Shown: one piece after another, positions 18,201 to 27,011 of the stretch
Layout: each line of letters opens with the position of its first letter
Position numbering within the stretch: the first letter of the stretch is position 1
The notes under the pieces: model-generated
The model's database searches: none
The model's input: the letters and a program-made list of their open reading frames with translations, nothing else
What the model was told of the DNA's origin: nothing
Program-made: the position numbers and the translations under genes
From: Candidatus Aenigmatarchaeota archaeon
GTDB taxonomy: Archaea > Aenigmatarchaeota > Aenigmatarchaeia > CG10238-14 > SCSR01
Length of the DNA: 64,000 bases
Assembly: GCA_016187385.1 (NCBI GenBank)
Contig: JACPJU010000001.1
Coordinates: forward strand, 401,144 to 465,143
Direction: 5' to 3'

Positions 18201-21200
18201 ATCAAAGAGACTAGTACACTTAAAACAACAGCAAATGGAATATTTCATGCCTCTGGTGTAGTAGTGGACAAAAACAGTACACCAAATAAAGTTTATGTTT
18301 TCGACACAGGCAACAACAGGATACTAGGATTTAATGGTATTGGTTATTGTACCAACGACCGCAGTAAATCATGCACAATCGATTCTGATTGTGGTTCTAG
18401 TTCTTGCTATATTAATGGCACTAAACCTGCTGATATGGTAATCGGCCAGTCAGACTTTGAAAGTGGAGCTTGTAACCGAGACAACAATTTTGGAATAAAT
18501 AAAGCTCCAGCTGCAGATACACTCTGTCTAATAGGATACCCGTACATAACAAATCTTGGGGAGTATTGGATGAGGGCCAATTTTGATGTCGATGGACAAG
18601 GCAACCTATATTTAGTAGATGTTTGGAATAACAGAGTTCTAAAATACAACCAACCATTCAGTAGCGACAAATCTAATGGTAAAGGCGATGCAATTGCAGA
18701 TTATGTTTGGGGACAGGATGATTTCAATTCCAATGGAATAAATCGAGGTACGTCAGGATATTATAATTATGCCAGTACCCCCAGACCCGATGATAGTTCG
18801 TTATGGACAAGCTTTGGATTCAGAACTTCAGATCATGTGTCGGCCAGAGGAGTTTCTTTTGATTCGAAAGGAAATCTTTGGGTTGCTGATACATTCAATC
18901 ATAGAATTTTGCGATTCCAACCAAATTCCAAGCAGGCTGATTTGGTATTGGGTCAACCTGACTTTACTTCGAATATAAACGGTTGCCATCTTGGACAGTA
19001 TGGTAATGAGACTATAATAGCCCCTCTTGATAGAATGTGTACACCCACATTAGCAAGATTTGATCCAGGATCGGGTGAATTATATGTTCTTGATGAACAT
19101 AGTCGTGGCTTTAGAGCTCGGATACTCGTCTTTAAACCACCATTCACTAATGGTATGTCAGCTTACAAAGTAATAGCTCCTGAGTATGAGAATGCACCAG
19201 GTTACAATAGACAATTCATAAATTCTGAAGGACAATTTGTTTTTTCAGCAACCGGTTTTATTTTTAACACGTATAAACAAGGGGATTACGCAACGGGTAG
19301 GTTATGGGTAAACTTATATGGGACAGCACGCACTGTCCTTATAGACGATAATGGAAACATAACCAAAGTCATTGGCACGCCAGGAAAGTATTATGTAGGA
19401 GGAGAGCGTGTTTCTCCTAGTGCATGTAGCAGTAACTCACCTTTTGCGAGTAGTAATGTATGGACACCAGATGGCGGAACTCTTGATTTGTGGACACCTG
19501 GCGGTTCAATCGGTATCGACAGTGCTAACAATATCTACCTTGCTGATGAGACGCCTCATAGAATTATGAGATACGCACTTCCTTATGAGCCGTATAAAAT
19601 AAATGATATAACCTGTCTGCCTTCACCAAATGGTGGTCTCTTCCCGGCAACTAGACCTCCAGGTCCGCATATGAATGTTCCAAGCAACGAGTCTTTTGGC
19701 TCAGGCGTTGGTCTAGCAGTTTTTGAAAACCAGCTTATTATACAAGATGCCGGTTTCAAGGTATTCAACGACTATCTTAATAAACCTATCGGTGCATCAC
19801 CTGATATCATTGTTTCTTCGGCAAGCACTTCGCGCGAGTTAATCAGCGATGCAATAGACGACTCGAATAGATTATGGGCTTTTGATGTACAAGGTAAAAT
19901 ACGTGTTTATCAACTACCTTTTCAAGTTGGAAGCGAAAATCGTCCACTAGTAGATTCTGTCAGATTGTATTGGGAAGATACAGGAAATGAAATAAATTAT
20001 CATCTTCTTGATAATGCCATAGCGTTCGATAAAATTAATAAGAAGATTTATGTGGTCGACGGCCCCCACCATAGAATTCTGCGTGTAAGCAACTACAATG
20101 ACCTCTTCGATAACAACCCGAATAATAACAAGCTCTTTGTCGACATGGTGATCGGTCAGCCTGATAAAGAACACGTCGGATGTAATTACGATCAGTTGGG
20201 TGCACATTTTGCATCGGATGTAAGGGTTCCACCAACCGCCAGTAGCTTATGTAAACCTCACCAAGTAAAATTTGACAAACTGGGAAATCTGTATGTGGTC
20301 GAGAACAATTACGAATGTCAAGGCAATGATCGCATTACAGTATTTATGGCAGATGATCTGAAAAATGCTCAAGGTCTATTCCCGAATCTGCAAGCTAAGA
20401 AAGCATTTGTAGGAGGACTTACTTCAATTGGTCCTTGTGCCCCTGGCACAATAGGCGGACCAGGCTCGCCTGTAAGCATTGCTTTTAACAGTAAAAATCA
20501 GATGGTGGTAGGCAACGACGGATACTACGGCGACTCTCAAACAAGACACGTAAGACAGCTTTGGTTCTATGCCGATCCTTTAAACAGACAAATACCTGAT
20601 GATTATATTCCTCTACCGTTAGGTGCAGCAGGTGAAATTGCTTTTGATTCGCAAGATAATTTAATTGTCCAAGATCACACATGGAGCAAGGTTTGGATTA
20701 TAAACTTGGAGAAGGATCCTCTATGGTTAAAAAACAATGTCACAATTTTCATAGATAGTGACGCGCGGTTCACAAGTTCAAGATATGTTACACCGACGTT
20801 ATCCTGCTCAGGTATAACAGACTGCTCAGAGGTACAATTTTCCAATGACGGTATTACATATTCAACACCCGAAGCATATGCTACAACAAAATCATGGACA
20901 TTGTCATCTGGGGACGGCACAAAGACAGTATATGCAAAATTCAAAGATAGTGCGGGGAATCTGATGTCTGTGCCTGTTGTTGATACAATAACTCTAGATA
21001 CGATACCGCCAGAAAGGAGCAATGCTCAGCCAACAGGAACAATAGCCTCGCTCCCTCCACTTGCGGTAACAACAAATGAGAATGCAACATGCAGGTATTC
21101 AACAACCGCAGGAACTGCTTACAATTCAATGACATCAGATACAACATCCTCAGGTACATTCCATTCATGGTCTTTATCACGCCTTACAGACGATGTGTAT

Positions 21201-22814
21201 AATTACTATGTGAAATGCAGGGATAGAGCAGGTAATGTTAACACAGATGATTATGTTATAACATTTACTCTAGCAACTGCCCAAGCAGGTAGTTTACGTA
21301 TAAGTATAGTTTCTGCTGGAGGTGATACTATGGGTGCAGACATTTATGTAGACAATGTCTGGAAAGGATTTGGCACTGGACAGACTACGACACTTCCAGC
21401 AGGACAGTATAAAGTCAAGATTACCAAAGAAAGCTATGTGGACTACATCGAAACTGTCAATGTTGTTGCTGGACAAACCACTACTGTCAGAGCAGTACTT
21501 GTGCCTGGAATCGATCAAACCATAACATTAGCTCAAGGCTGGAAGCTTATCGGCCTTAATGTATCCAAGCCTTCCAGTTATACAGCAGAAGATTTCCTCA
21601 GAGAACTTGATTCTTCATTCACAGCTAGCCAACAATGCACATCTCAAAACAAAGTCGCACAAATTGTCAGATGGGACAGTTCCCGTGGAAGATACGTAAC
21701 TCATTATATAGGCTCAGACGCAAACAACTTCCCCATAGCTTTAGGCGAAGGATACTTTATCAAAGGCAACTGTGCAGGAACAGCCACAATTACAGGAGAA
21801 CCTAACTCTCTATCTTCCATAACAATCTCAAGAGAACGGTCTATGATATCACTACCAACAGTACCTTCCAGTATATCCACAGCTGAAGATTTGCTGCAAT
21901 CCATGCAATCGCAGGGAATCGATGTAAGAGAAATTACTCAATGGTTCGGTGGAAGCTACAGAGTTCATTATATAGACTCGGATGCGAACAATTTTCCCAT
22001 ACAATCAGGCGAAGGATACTTCATCCGCAATTATGGCGATGCAAAGACATTCTTGATTCCTACTCCAGTCAGAAGCAATGGCCAACCAACAGGAACAATA
22101 ACCACAACTTCTCCTACGTTCTCTCTAACAACAGACGAATCTACTACATGTAGATATTCGACAACATCAGGTGCGTCTTACAATTCCATGACTCAAATGT
22201 CGACAACTGGAGGCACATCACATTCTCAGTCATTATCAGAATTGTCAAATGACGTGCATAATTATTATATAAAGTGCAGGGACTCTTCTGGCAATACAAA
22301 TACGGATGACTATACAATATCATTCACTGTCGACATCCATAAAAGGGTTTTCATCACGAGCATCGCGTACAACGGTAATATGGGTGGCTTGGATGGTGGC
22401 GACCAGAAATGCCAGTCACTAGCCGGCACAGCTAATCTTGGCGGTGAATGGAAAGCTTGGCTAAGTAACGGTACAATTTCAGCATCTTCTCGCCTTACTC
22501 ACAGTAATGATAATTACAAGCTCTTAACTGGAACGAAAGTTGCTGATGATTGGAGTGATTTGACTGACGGTAGTCTGGATGCAGCCATAAATGTTGACCA
22601 GAGTGGGAACACGCAAGCGAATAAAAACGTTTGGACAGCTACCGGTTATAATGGTGAAAGAGGCACCAGCGGTATCCAATGTGAAAACTGGAGTAATGGT
22701 GCTGGGACTGTGTTAGGTTTGGTTGGTAATAGCGACAATACTAATTTAGATTGGACACAAAAAACAGCGAGATCATGCTCTCAGACTTCTCATTTATACT
22801 GTTTCGAACAATAA
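15216..22814 (+). CDS. Giant secreted modular surface protein (LamG, CARDB, PEGA, NHL, FN3-like, DUF1554)
   Basis: 2532 residues. A signal peptide covers about 1-25. Modules in order: LamG-like lectin fold (51-242); NBR1-type Ig-like domain (248-365); CARDB (367-472); PEGA (475-545, VYVNNTYRGTTP); FN3-like (553-645); helical region (650-760); second CARDB (775-905); second PEGA (908-968); long NHL-type beta-propeller region (about 985-1835, LWVADTFNHRILRF); two FN3-like units (1840-2022); third PEGA (2026-2100); a tandem pair with SDANNFPI and GEGYFI (2100-2280); FN3-like (2285-2372); C-terminal DUF1554 (2373-2532), a C-type-lectin-like fold domain. It lies just after the pilus operon. Adhesion or host/cell contact is inferred. 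The DUF1554 domain is shared with the protein at 59414. Confidence 0.9.
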   Translation: MSYWRYFVIFFLLGIVLNITTVHASIFDNFFFGSIIDLLKLTGYAVAPTDTVSYYKFDESSGTTASDSSGANTGTLIGGPSWTAGRVNNALNFDGINDHVSIPDSSALDIATSMTITAWIKASDCSGRKEIVQKNSAYGLKLENCKLVGYFWGSSEPASASTLQANTWYHIAYTYDGTSRKYYINGQLDSSHSTTGSIPASNLNLWIARGWSGAYFNGIIDEVKIYNRALSATEITDEYNSAPTLPDYDAQFISQSVPSSLCTSQKSTVNITMKNTGNNTWTSSDNIRLGSQNPQDNTVWGTHRVFLNNTDSIKTNEQKTFTFEMTSPSTAGTYNSQWKMLKELVKWFGENSTNVAIAVQQCPSQQPDLIITDIIFTPLSPTATDTVTINITVKNTGIATTSASNLSVTGAGTSWSLTTNILPSDSNQTLQITTSLSSGTHTFTARADADNVITESNETNNELTKTLTVSPSTTQTGNLSTASTPTNANVYVNNTYRGTTPINISLSAGIYAVNLTKSGYLNYTTTVTIAAGETRNLIAALTPSGTAEPLTDTSPPVRSNGSPTGMITVNTSTLSLTTNELSICRYSTAAGASYNSMTSPTALNTTHSWQLSNLPDGEKNYYIRCNDTAGNANTDDYRITFTVNTSTQLTVAPALSSTDLLDIALQLETLKTKFSQLKDSTLALVDYYDSTGDTQNKNKFTEIVGMLGTVINEVTDISQKINRNVDNPDAIKDELKDDVQDLKEFNKEIVRRITTSPSVASAETSPPLANVETSQQKPDLIVEDISFVQTRTIGNWRQVNVTLKIKNIGNTDFQTIFLNSFYIEYTPIGHSGSEYGSRKVLVNHNGESIPVSGVMEVQLGTIWLESSIERVRFLINSGYPNVPRGEESNYENNAYVLETQFNPNEFILGIISDPPTAKIYINNTYKGTTPSNIVQSFRPYSIEVTKMGYENYTESFQEATDVSIRLISKYEEYCPYGFVAGCQTPNVLKLFGQKSIKETSTLKTTANGIFHASGVVVDKNSTPNKVYVFDTGNNRILGFNGIGYCTNDRSKSCTIDSDCGSSSCYINGTKPADMVIGQSDFESGACNRDNNFGINKAPAADTLCLIGYPYITNLGEYWMRANFDVDGQGNLYLVDVWNNRVLKYNQPFSSDKSNGKGDAIADYVWGQDDFNSNGINRGTSGYYNYASTPRPDDSSLWTSFGFRTSDHVSARGVSFDSKGNLWVADTFNHRILRFQPNSKQADLVLGQPDFTSNINGCHLGQYGNETIIAPLDRMCTPTLARFDPGSGELYVLDEHSRGFRARILVFKPPFTNGMSAYKVIAPEYENAPGYNRQFINSEGQFVFSATGFIFNTYKQGDYATGRLWVNLYGTARTVLIDDNGNITKVIGTPGKYYVGGERVSPSACSSNSPFASSNVWTPDGGTLDLWTPGGSIGIDSANNIYLADETPHRIMRYALPYEPYKINDITCLPSPNGGLFPATRPPGPHMNVPSNESFGSGVGLAVFENQLIIQDAGFKVFNDYLNKPIGASPDIIVSSASTSRELISDAIDDSNRLWAFDVQGKIRVYQLPFQVGSENRPLVDSVRLYWEDTGNEINYHLLDNAIAFDKINKKIYVVDGPHHRILRVSNYNDLFDNNPNNNKLFVDMVIGQPDKEHVGCNYDQLGAHFASDVRVPPTASSLCKPHQVKFDKLGNLYVVENNYECQGNDRITVFMADDLKNAQGLFPNLQAKKAFVGGLTSIGPCAPGTIGGPGSPVSIAFNSKNQMVVGNDGYYGDSQTRHVRQLWFYADPLNRQIPDDYIPLPLGAAGEIAFDSQDNLIVQDHTWSKVWIINLEKDPLWLKNNVTIFIDSDARFTSSRYVTPTLSCSGITDCSEVQFSNDGITYSTPEAYATTKSWTLSSGDGTKTVYAKFKDSAGNLMSVPVVDTITLDTIPPERSNAQPTGTIASLPPLAVTTNENATCRYSTTAGTAYNSMTSDTTSSGTFHSWSLSRLTDDVYNYYVKCRDRAGNVNTDDYVITFTLATAQAGSLRISIVSAGGDTMGADIYVDNVWKGFGTGQTTTLPAGQYKVKITKESYVDYIETVNVVAGQTTTVRAVLVPGIDQTITLAQGWKLIGLNVSKPSSYTAEDFLRELDSSFTASQQCTSQNKVAQIVRWDSSRGRYVTHYIGSDANNFPIALGEGYFIKGNCAGTATITGEPNSLSSITISRERSMISLPTVPSSISTAEDLLQSMQSQGIDVREITQWFGGSYRVHYIDSDANNFPIQSGEGYFIRNYGDAKTFLIPTPVRSNGQPTGTITTTSPTFSLTTDESTTCRYSTTSGASYNSMTQMSTTGGTSHSQSLSELSNDVHNYYIKCRDSSGNTNTDDYTISFTVDIHKRVFITSIAYNGNMGGLDGGDQKCQSLAGTANLGGEWKAWLSNGTISASSRLTHSNDNYKLLTGTKVADDWSDLTDGSLDAAINVDQSGNTQANKNVWTATGYNGERGTSGIQCENWSNGAGTVLGLVGNSDNTNLDWTQKTARSCSQTSHLYCFEQ

Positions 22815-22847
22815 TATGATTTTATGTACAAATACGAATCTAATCAT

Positions 22848-22946
22848 ATGAAAATGAAAGCCCTGACTGAAATACAATTCACATTTGTCGCAGCTCTGAT
22901 AATGATCCTGATAATAGTAGGCATATTGATGTACATCTCAAAATAA
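22848..22946 (+). CDS. Tiny single-helix membrane peptide (32 residues)
   Basis: A short frame MKMKALTEIQFTFVAALIMI continues as a hydrophobic helix and ends YISK. It has a basic head, a TEIQF pattern resembling the start of pilin-type helices, and one membrane span. The stop TAA is directly followed by the GTG start of the next gene, which supports translation as a coupled pair. Function unknown. Its pilin-like N-terminus and position after the giant surface gene suggest a membrane component of the surface apparatus. Confidence 0.55.
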   Translation: MKMKALTEIQFTFVAALIMILIIVGILMYISK

Positions 22947-23213
22947 GTGAAAAACATGTCTCCACACAGAATATCATCCGTATCCAAAGGTGCATCAGAA
23001 TTCGCAACATGGGGAATAGCTATGTTGCTATTGCTGGCTGTAGTTTTGTTTCTGTTCAATACGATTGTTTTGAAAGGACAGCTTCCATTCGGCAAATCCA
23101 ATGAAGCTAAAGTAACCTCACCAACAGAAGCATCGCAGAAAACTTCTGAAATAGGCAAAGACCTGCAGGATGTCAGTTCTGCTATAGAAAACATCGAGAG
23201 AAGATTGGGATGA
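22947..23213 (+). CDS. Small membrane protein with one helix and a coiled tail
   Basis: 88 residues starting at a GTG directly after the stop of the 32-residue peptide. SEFATWGIAMLLLLAVVLFL forms one membrane span at about residues 18-41, preceded by a basic, Ser-rich head. The C-terminal tail (SQKTSEIGKDLQDVSSAIEN) is helical with heptad spacing. It resembles small accessory proteins next to pilus systems but belongs to no family I can name. A start at the internal ATG 22956 is also possible. Confidence 0.65.
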   Translation: MKNMSPHRISSVSKGASEFATWGIAMLLLLAVVLFLFNTIVLKGQLPFGKSNEAKVTSPTEASQKTSEIGKDLQDVSSAIENIERRLG

Positions 23214-23234
23214 TATTAGAAAACCATGAAGAAT

Positions 23235-24062
23235 TCATCGAGGTTTTAGTTCATATGGGTTTAAAAATACGCCTCTGTCGAGAAGCTGTCGTATAAACTG
23301 CCCTTCAGGATCAGGACTTCTGGCCTCTTTTACTAGTCTGTCATAAATTAACCTCTGGTAAGCACGATAAACAGCGTTATAAACATCTTGACTAACATTA
23401 AAGTCACCTTTCCTTAGAACAGAATACTTGAAGCATAATGCCTCTTCTACAGTATCTTCATTTTCAGGAGATAAGACATTATACGGATCTAAATTGCTAG
23501 AAAGATTTAAATGACAAGATTCATGGTCCAACATCCAACGAAGGTCTTCATCAGTATCAACAAAGGGTGGTATTTCGTAGACAAATACATTCTTTGAACC
23601 GTCTAATCCCATATGTGTAACAATAGAAGAATGTGGAACATATAGTCCTCCTTCACCTTTTCCATGATATATCCTTAGATTCTCAATAACTTGTCTCGTT
23701 TCTTCTATCCTTCTTTTTACGAAATCTTCTTTTTCGGGATGTCGAGCAAGCTGATCTTCCCAGAATTCTATACTCTTCATTGCACCTGGATCATATACGA
23801 CTTGACCGTATAATAACGAAGTCTTATCGCCATAAAGTATGTTATTAAGATACGCTTGTACAAATTCTGGATCAGAGCTTCTTTTGGCGTTTTCTAAAGT
23901 TAGTTCTGCCTGTTTATAGACAGGTTCTAGCTTTCTGTCACTAACTATTCCACTAATAGCTATGCCACCTGCTGCTATCATTAAACCTATCTTTATGAAT
24001 TCTTCTCGAGTCAATGTTCTTTTTTTGGTTTTAGGTAATTTACCAGCTCTTCGTTTGGACAT
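23235..24062 (-). CDS. Putative membrane-anchored zinc metallopeptidase (HExxH)
   Basis: 275 residues. The N-terminus has a basic head (KRRAGKLPKTKKRTLTRE), then a hydrophobic segment (IGLMIAAGGIAISGI, about 27-41); the sequence TREEFIKIG recalls a Tat-type arrangement but lacks the twin arginine. The C-terminal half contains DHESCHLN (about 179-186), an HExxH motif (HESCH), and an acidic NEDTVEEALC segment about 20 residues later that could give a gluzincin-type third ligand. I infer an extracytoplasmic or membrane-tethered protease. The overall family is not recognised. It is separated by 74 bp from aCPSF1 on the same strand. Confidence 0.6.
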   Translation of the reverse strand: MSKRRAGKLPKTKKRTLTREEFIKIGLMIAAGGIAISGIVSDRKLEPVYKQAELTLENAKRSSDPEFVQAYLNNILYGDKTSLLYGQVVYDPGAMKSIEFWEDQLARHPEKEDFVKRRIEETRQVIENLRIYHGKGEGGLYVPHSSIVTHMGLDGSKNVFVYEIPPFVDTDEDLRWMLDHESCHLNLSSNLDPYNVLSPENEDTVEEALCFKYSVLRKGDFNVSQDVYNAVYRAYQRLIYDRLVKEARSPDPEGQFIRQLLDRGVFLNPYELKPR

Positions 24063-24136
24063 ACAAACAATAGAAAATGATAACTTTATTAATTCTTGCT
24101 ATTGTCGATTTTCTAAATCAGACAAAAACACGATAT

Positions 24137-26005
24137 TTATTTCAATCTCAACGATTCAAGATTCCTCGGAGCGTCAGCCTCCACCCTGAAAATCCTGTTC
24201 ATCGCTCTTGCAAGTTCCTGAGTTTTAATGGACTCTCCGTGCACGCAGACAACTTTGTCTGGTTTCGATGACAGTCTGCCGACAAATCCCAATAATTGAT
24301 TGCGATCACTATGACCGCTCAAACCCTCTATGGTTTCAATCTGCATCTTCAATTCCAGCGACGACATCCTACCGCCCTCGCCCTTGAAAGGAACTTCCTT
24401 CCAACCTTTCTGAATCCTTCTTCCCATTGTTCCTTCTCCCTGATAACCAACAAAAAGCAGTGTACTGTTCGGATCTTCGGCGAGATGCTGCAAATGACTT
24501 AACGCAGGTCCGCCCATCAACATTCCGCTCGTTGAAACTATTACACAAGGCTTGTCTTCCCACGCCTTTTCCCTTTCTGACTGAGACGCTATTCTTTTGA
24601 ACATGGGATTGAGAAACGGATTCTTTCCCTGGAATATCTCCTTCTGTATGTTCCTTCCGAGATATTCAGGATAGGCAGTGAATATACCATTCGCATCCAG
24701 TATCATCCCATCAAGATAAACAGTGTGTTCAAAATTGTTTTCTGCAAGTATGGCCATGACTTCCTGCGCCCTTTCAACAGCAAAGCTCGGAATCAATACA
24801 ATACCATTCCTTTCCATGGTTTTGTTGACAACATCAACCAATTGCTTCTCTGTAAAGGCCCTGTTAGGCTGAATATCATTAGGTCCGCCATAAGTGGATT
24901 CAATCACTAAAGTCTCCACCCTTTGGAAATCGGTGAATGCCGGATCAAGCAGTGTTGTCCTGCCAAATTTTTGATCGAGAGCATAAACGATGTTGTGCAT
25001 TCCTTCTCCGACATGAAGATGAACCAAAGAACTTCCCAGTATATGGCCCGCATTCTGAAATGTTATCCTGACATCTGGCGCGACATCAGACACCTCGCCA
25101 TAATCCAAAGTGATTGCATGTTTGACAGCTTCCTTTATCCCGCGCACAGTAAACAAAGGAGATGTCGTGCTTTTTTGCATCACATCAACATAATCAAACC
25201 ATAGCAGGGTTGCGAGATCAAGCGTAGGCGTTGTTATGTACAATGGACCGTCAAAGCCATATTCATACAGCATGGGCACAGCACCTATGTGATCCAAGTG
25301 CGAATGCGAAACAACGATAGCGTCCAATTCATTGTAATCGAATTCCTTTGTGCCGAAAATCGGTATTGCCTCCGCATTCACGGCGCCAGCCTTCACGCCG
25401 CAGTCGATCAAAACTTTTGATTTCATCGTCTCAAGCAGGACAGAACTCCTTCCGACTTCCCTCCATCCGCCGAGACCGATCATCCTTATCCAATCGCGGT
25501 TGGATTTTCTCTCGCTGAAAATCAATTCCCCGACCTTGTTCAGGAATTCTTTTCTGAACTTCACTTCAGCATGTATGACTTTTCTAATGCTGTCCACGAT
25601 GTCCGACTTTATAGCAGGAACCCTTTCTATCTTTGGTATCCAGAATGTTTCAGATCGGATAGAGCGGAAAGTCTCCCCGCCTTTGCCGATAACAAGCCCC
25701 GGCTTCTCCGCAGCTATTACAACAATGCTCCGCTCGGGTTCGAAATAAACATCCTTTACTTTCGCATCTTCAGGCACGAGTTCCTTTATCTTCTCCTTTG
25801 TAAAGTCCTGATCCATCACAATATTTTTCTCGGGCCTGACTTCTATCCTCTTCTTTATCTTGCCAACAACCTCCCTGATCGTCTCTTCATGGTCTTTGAA
25901 AAATGCGCGGTCCTTGGTGTAAACAATCAGTTCCGAGCCTTCCAATTCAATCCTGCTTATGACATCCTCTGGCAAGAGAGATTTTACTTTATCCAGAATT
26001 TCCAT
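24137..26005 (-). CDS. aCPSF1, KH-domain beta-CASP ribonuclease
   Basis: 622 residues, near the usual 630-640. aCPSF1 is the archaeal relative of eukaryotic CPSF73; it cleaves RNA 3' ends, has 5'-3' exonuclease activity and acts in transcription termination. Two KH-type RNA-binding domains occupy about residues 1-150 (GLVIGKGGETFRSI is the KH loop). The metallo-beta-lactamase motif HSHLDH is at about 235-240, with GLGGWREVGRSS before it. The beta-CASP block (FAVERAQEVM, STSGMLMGGPA) and C-terminal GLSGHSDRNQL follow. Identity is firm. It is followed at 3' by the metallopeptidase gene and preceded by the proteasome gene on the same strand. Confidence 0.96.
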   Translation of the reverse strand: MEILDKVKSLLPEDVISRIELEGSELIVYTKDRAFFKDHEETIREVVGKIKKRIEVRPEKNIVMDQDFTKEKIKELVPEDAKVKDVYFEPERSIVVIAAEKPGLVIGKGGETFRSIRSETFWIPKIERVPAIKSDIVDSIRKVIHAEVKFRKEFLNKVGELIFSERKSNRDWIRMIGLGGWREVGRSSVLLETMKSKVLIDCGVKAGAVNAEAIPIFGTKEFDYNELDAIVVSHSHLDHIGAVPMLYEYGFDGPLYITTPTLDLATLLWFDYVDVMQKSTTSPLFTVRGIKEAVKHAITLDYGEVSDVAPDVRITFQNAGHILGSSLVHLHVGEGMHNIVYALDQKFGRTTLLDPAFTDFQRVETLVIESTYGGPNDIQPNRAFTEKQLVDVVNKTMERNGIVLIPSFAVERAQEVMAILAENNFEHTVYLDGMILDANGIFTAYPEYLGRNIQKEIFQGKNPFLNPMFKRIASQSEREKAWEDKPCVIVSTSGMLMGGPALSHLQHLAEDPNSTLLFVGYQGEGTMGRRIQKGWKEVPFKGEGGRMSSLELKMQIETIEGLSGHSDRNQLLGFVGRLSSKPDKVVCVHGESIKTQELARAMNRIFRVEADAPRNLESLRLK

Positions 26006-26034
26006 CTTGAATCACATTAAAGAAAAACGAAAAT

Positions 26035-26685
26035 TTACTTTCCAATCTTGTCTATGTCGTGCCTTGTTATCTTTACGCCATCCTTTGTCATCATCGCTAT
26101 GTCTATCGCCTTGCCGCCAGATCCAATGTCCCTTTCTATCGCGGATTTAATTGCTCGCATTGCCAGCTTCGCCCCTTCCTCAAGGCTCAAACCTTCCTTA
26201 TAACTGTCTTCCAGAACGCCCAAAGCCATCGGAGAGCCAGAGCCAGTAGAAAAGAATTTCCTTTCTTCCTCCACAGAACCCAACGGATCCAAATCGTAAA
26301 TGTGCGGTCCTGCGGAATCATAACCAGCCACAATCAGCTGTACATAATAAGGATAAAACTTGCTTCCCTGCAAAATGTTTGAAAGCAGTGTTGCTGCTCC
26401 AATGACAGAAGCCTTTCTTTGGTTTTCAATCGAGAACAGCTTCAGTTCAGCCTTCAGGTATCTCGCCAAAGCCTGAGCATCCCCAGAAGCGCCTGCTATG
26501 GTCATGGCTATGTGGTCGTCCAGTTGCATTATCTTCTCAGATTCCTTGCTCGCAATCAAATATCCTAGCGTAGACTTGGATTCAGCAGCCAATAATGCGC
26601 CATCCTTGCATACCATTCCAACTGTTGTTGTACCAGTTTTCTTTACCTGTGCTAATTTGCCCAGTTCTTCTTTCAAAGGCGTCAC
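26035..26685 (-). CDS. psmB: Proteasome beta subunit
   Basis: 216 residues from a GTG at 26685. The N-terminal nucleophile of the 20S core is Thr19 after the processing site KKTG-TTTVG, so an 18-residue propeptide is removed on assembly. Other active-site residues of the family are seen in AAESKSTLG (the Glu/Asp17 and Lys33 region) and in GTGSGSPMALG. It degrades unfolded proteins with the alpha subunit, which is not in this window. It is 29 bp upstream of aCPSF1 on the same strand, a pairing often seen in archaeal genomes with exosome and proteasome genes near each other. Identity is firm. Confidence 0.96.
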   Translation of the reverse strand: MTPLKEELGKLAQVKKTGTTTVGMVCKDGALLAAESKSTLGYLIASKESEKIMQLDDHIAMTIAGASGDAQALARYLKAELKLFSIENQRKASVIGAATLLSNILQGSKFYPYYVQLIVAGYDSAGPHIYDLDPLGSVEEERKFFSTGSGSPMALGVLEDSYKEGLSLEEGAKLAMRAIKSAIERDIGSGGKAIDIAMMTKDGVKITRHDIDKIGK

Positions 26686-26718
26686 AAGAATCAGTTAATT
26701 TCTATTATTTTGTTATGC

Positions 26719-26973
26719 TTAAAAAGATTGCGGTTTCAAATATTTTTCTACAAGCTTTGGGTTCCAAATCCAGATTACTCTCCCTTCTCTAATTACAATT
26801 TTTCCGGATTCTTCCAGATATTCAAGAATCAAGTTGAAAGTCTGATACATGACTTTCTTCCTTAGCGACAGCCAGAGTTGCCTTTTTGAAGGATATTCCC
26901 CCGCTCTTTTGATAGCATCCTCTACCATTAGGACTGTATCCAGCCGTGGGTAATGTAAAAGTTGATTTTTCAT
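26719..26973 (-). CDS. Small winged-helix-like protein, paralogue of the 4.55-kb gene
   Basis: 84 residues. TVLMVEDAIKRAGEYPSKRQ, then LILEYLEESGKIVI and VIWIWNP, match the layout of the protein at 4552-4860 almost motif for motif, including the TVLMVED core and the Trp-containing wing strand. It is likely a small winged-helix DNA-binding protein. The promoter is very AT-rich (TATATATATTTATATAATATG before the start). It lies between proS and the proteasome gene but probably has its own transcript. Confidence 0.75.
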   Translation of the reverse strand: MKNQLLHYPRLDTVLMVEDAIKRAGEYPSKRQLWLSLRKKVMYQTFNLILEYLEESGKIVIREGRVIWIWNPKLVEKYLKPQSF

Positions 26974-27011
26974 ATTATATAAATATATATAATACTATTT
27001 AAAGCTTACTT

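Noticed and set aside
16900-22330. Regular repeats in the giant gene as a possible CRISPR or DNA repeat array
   Set aside because: The repeats are protein-domain copies about 90 residues long and diverged at the DNA level, with no spacer structure.
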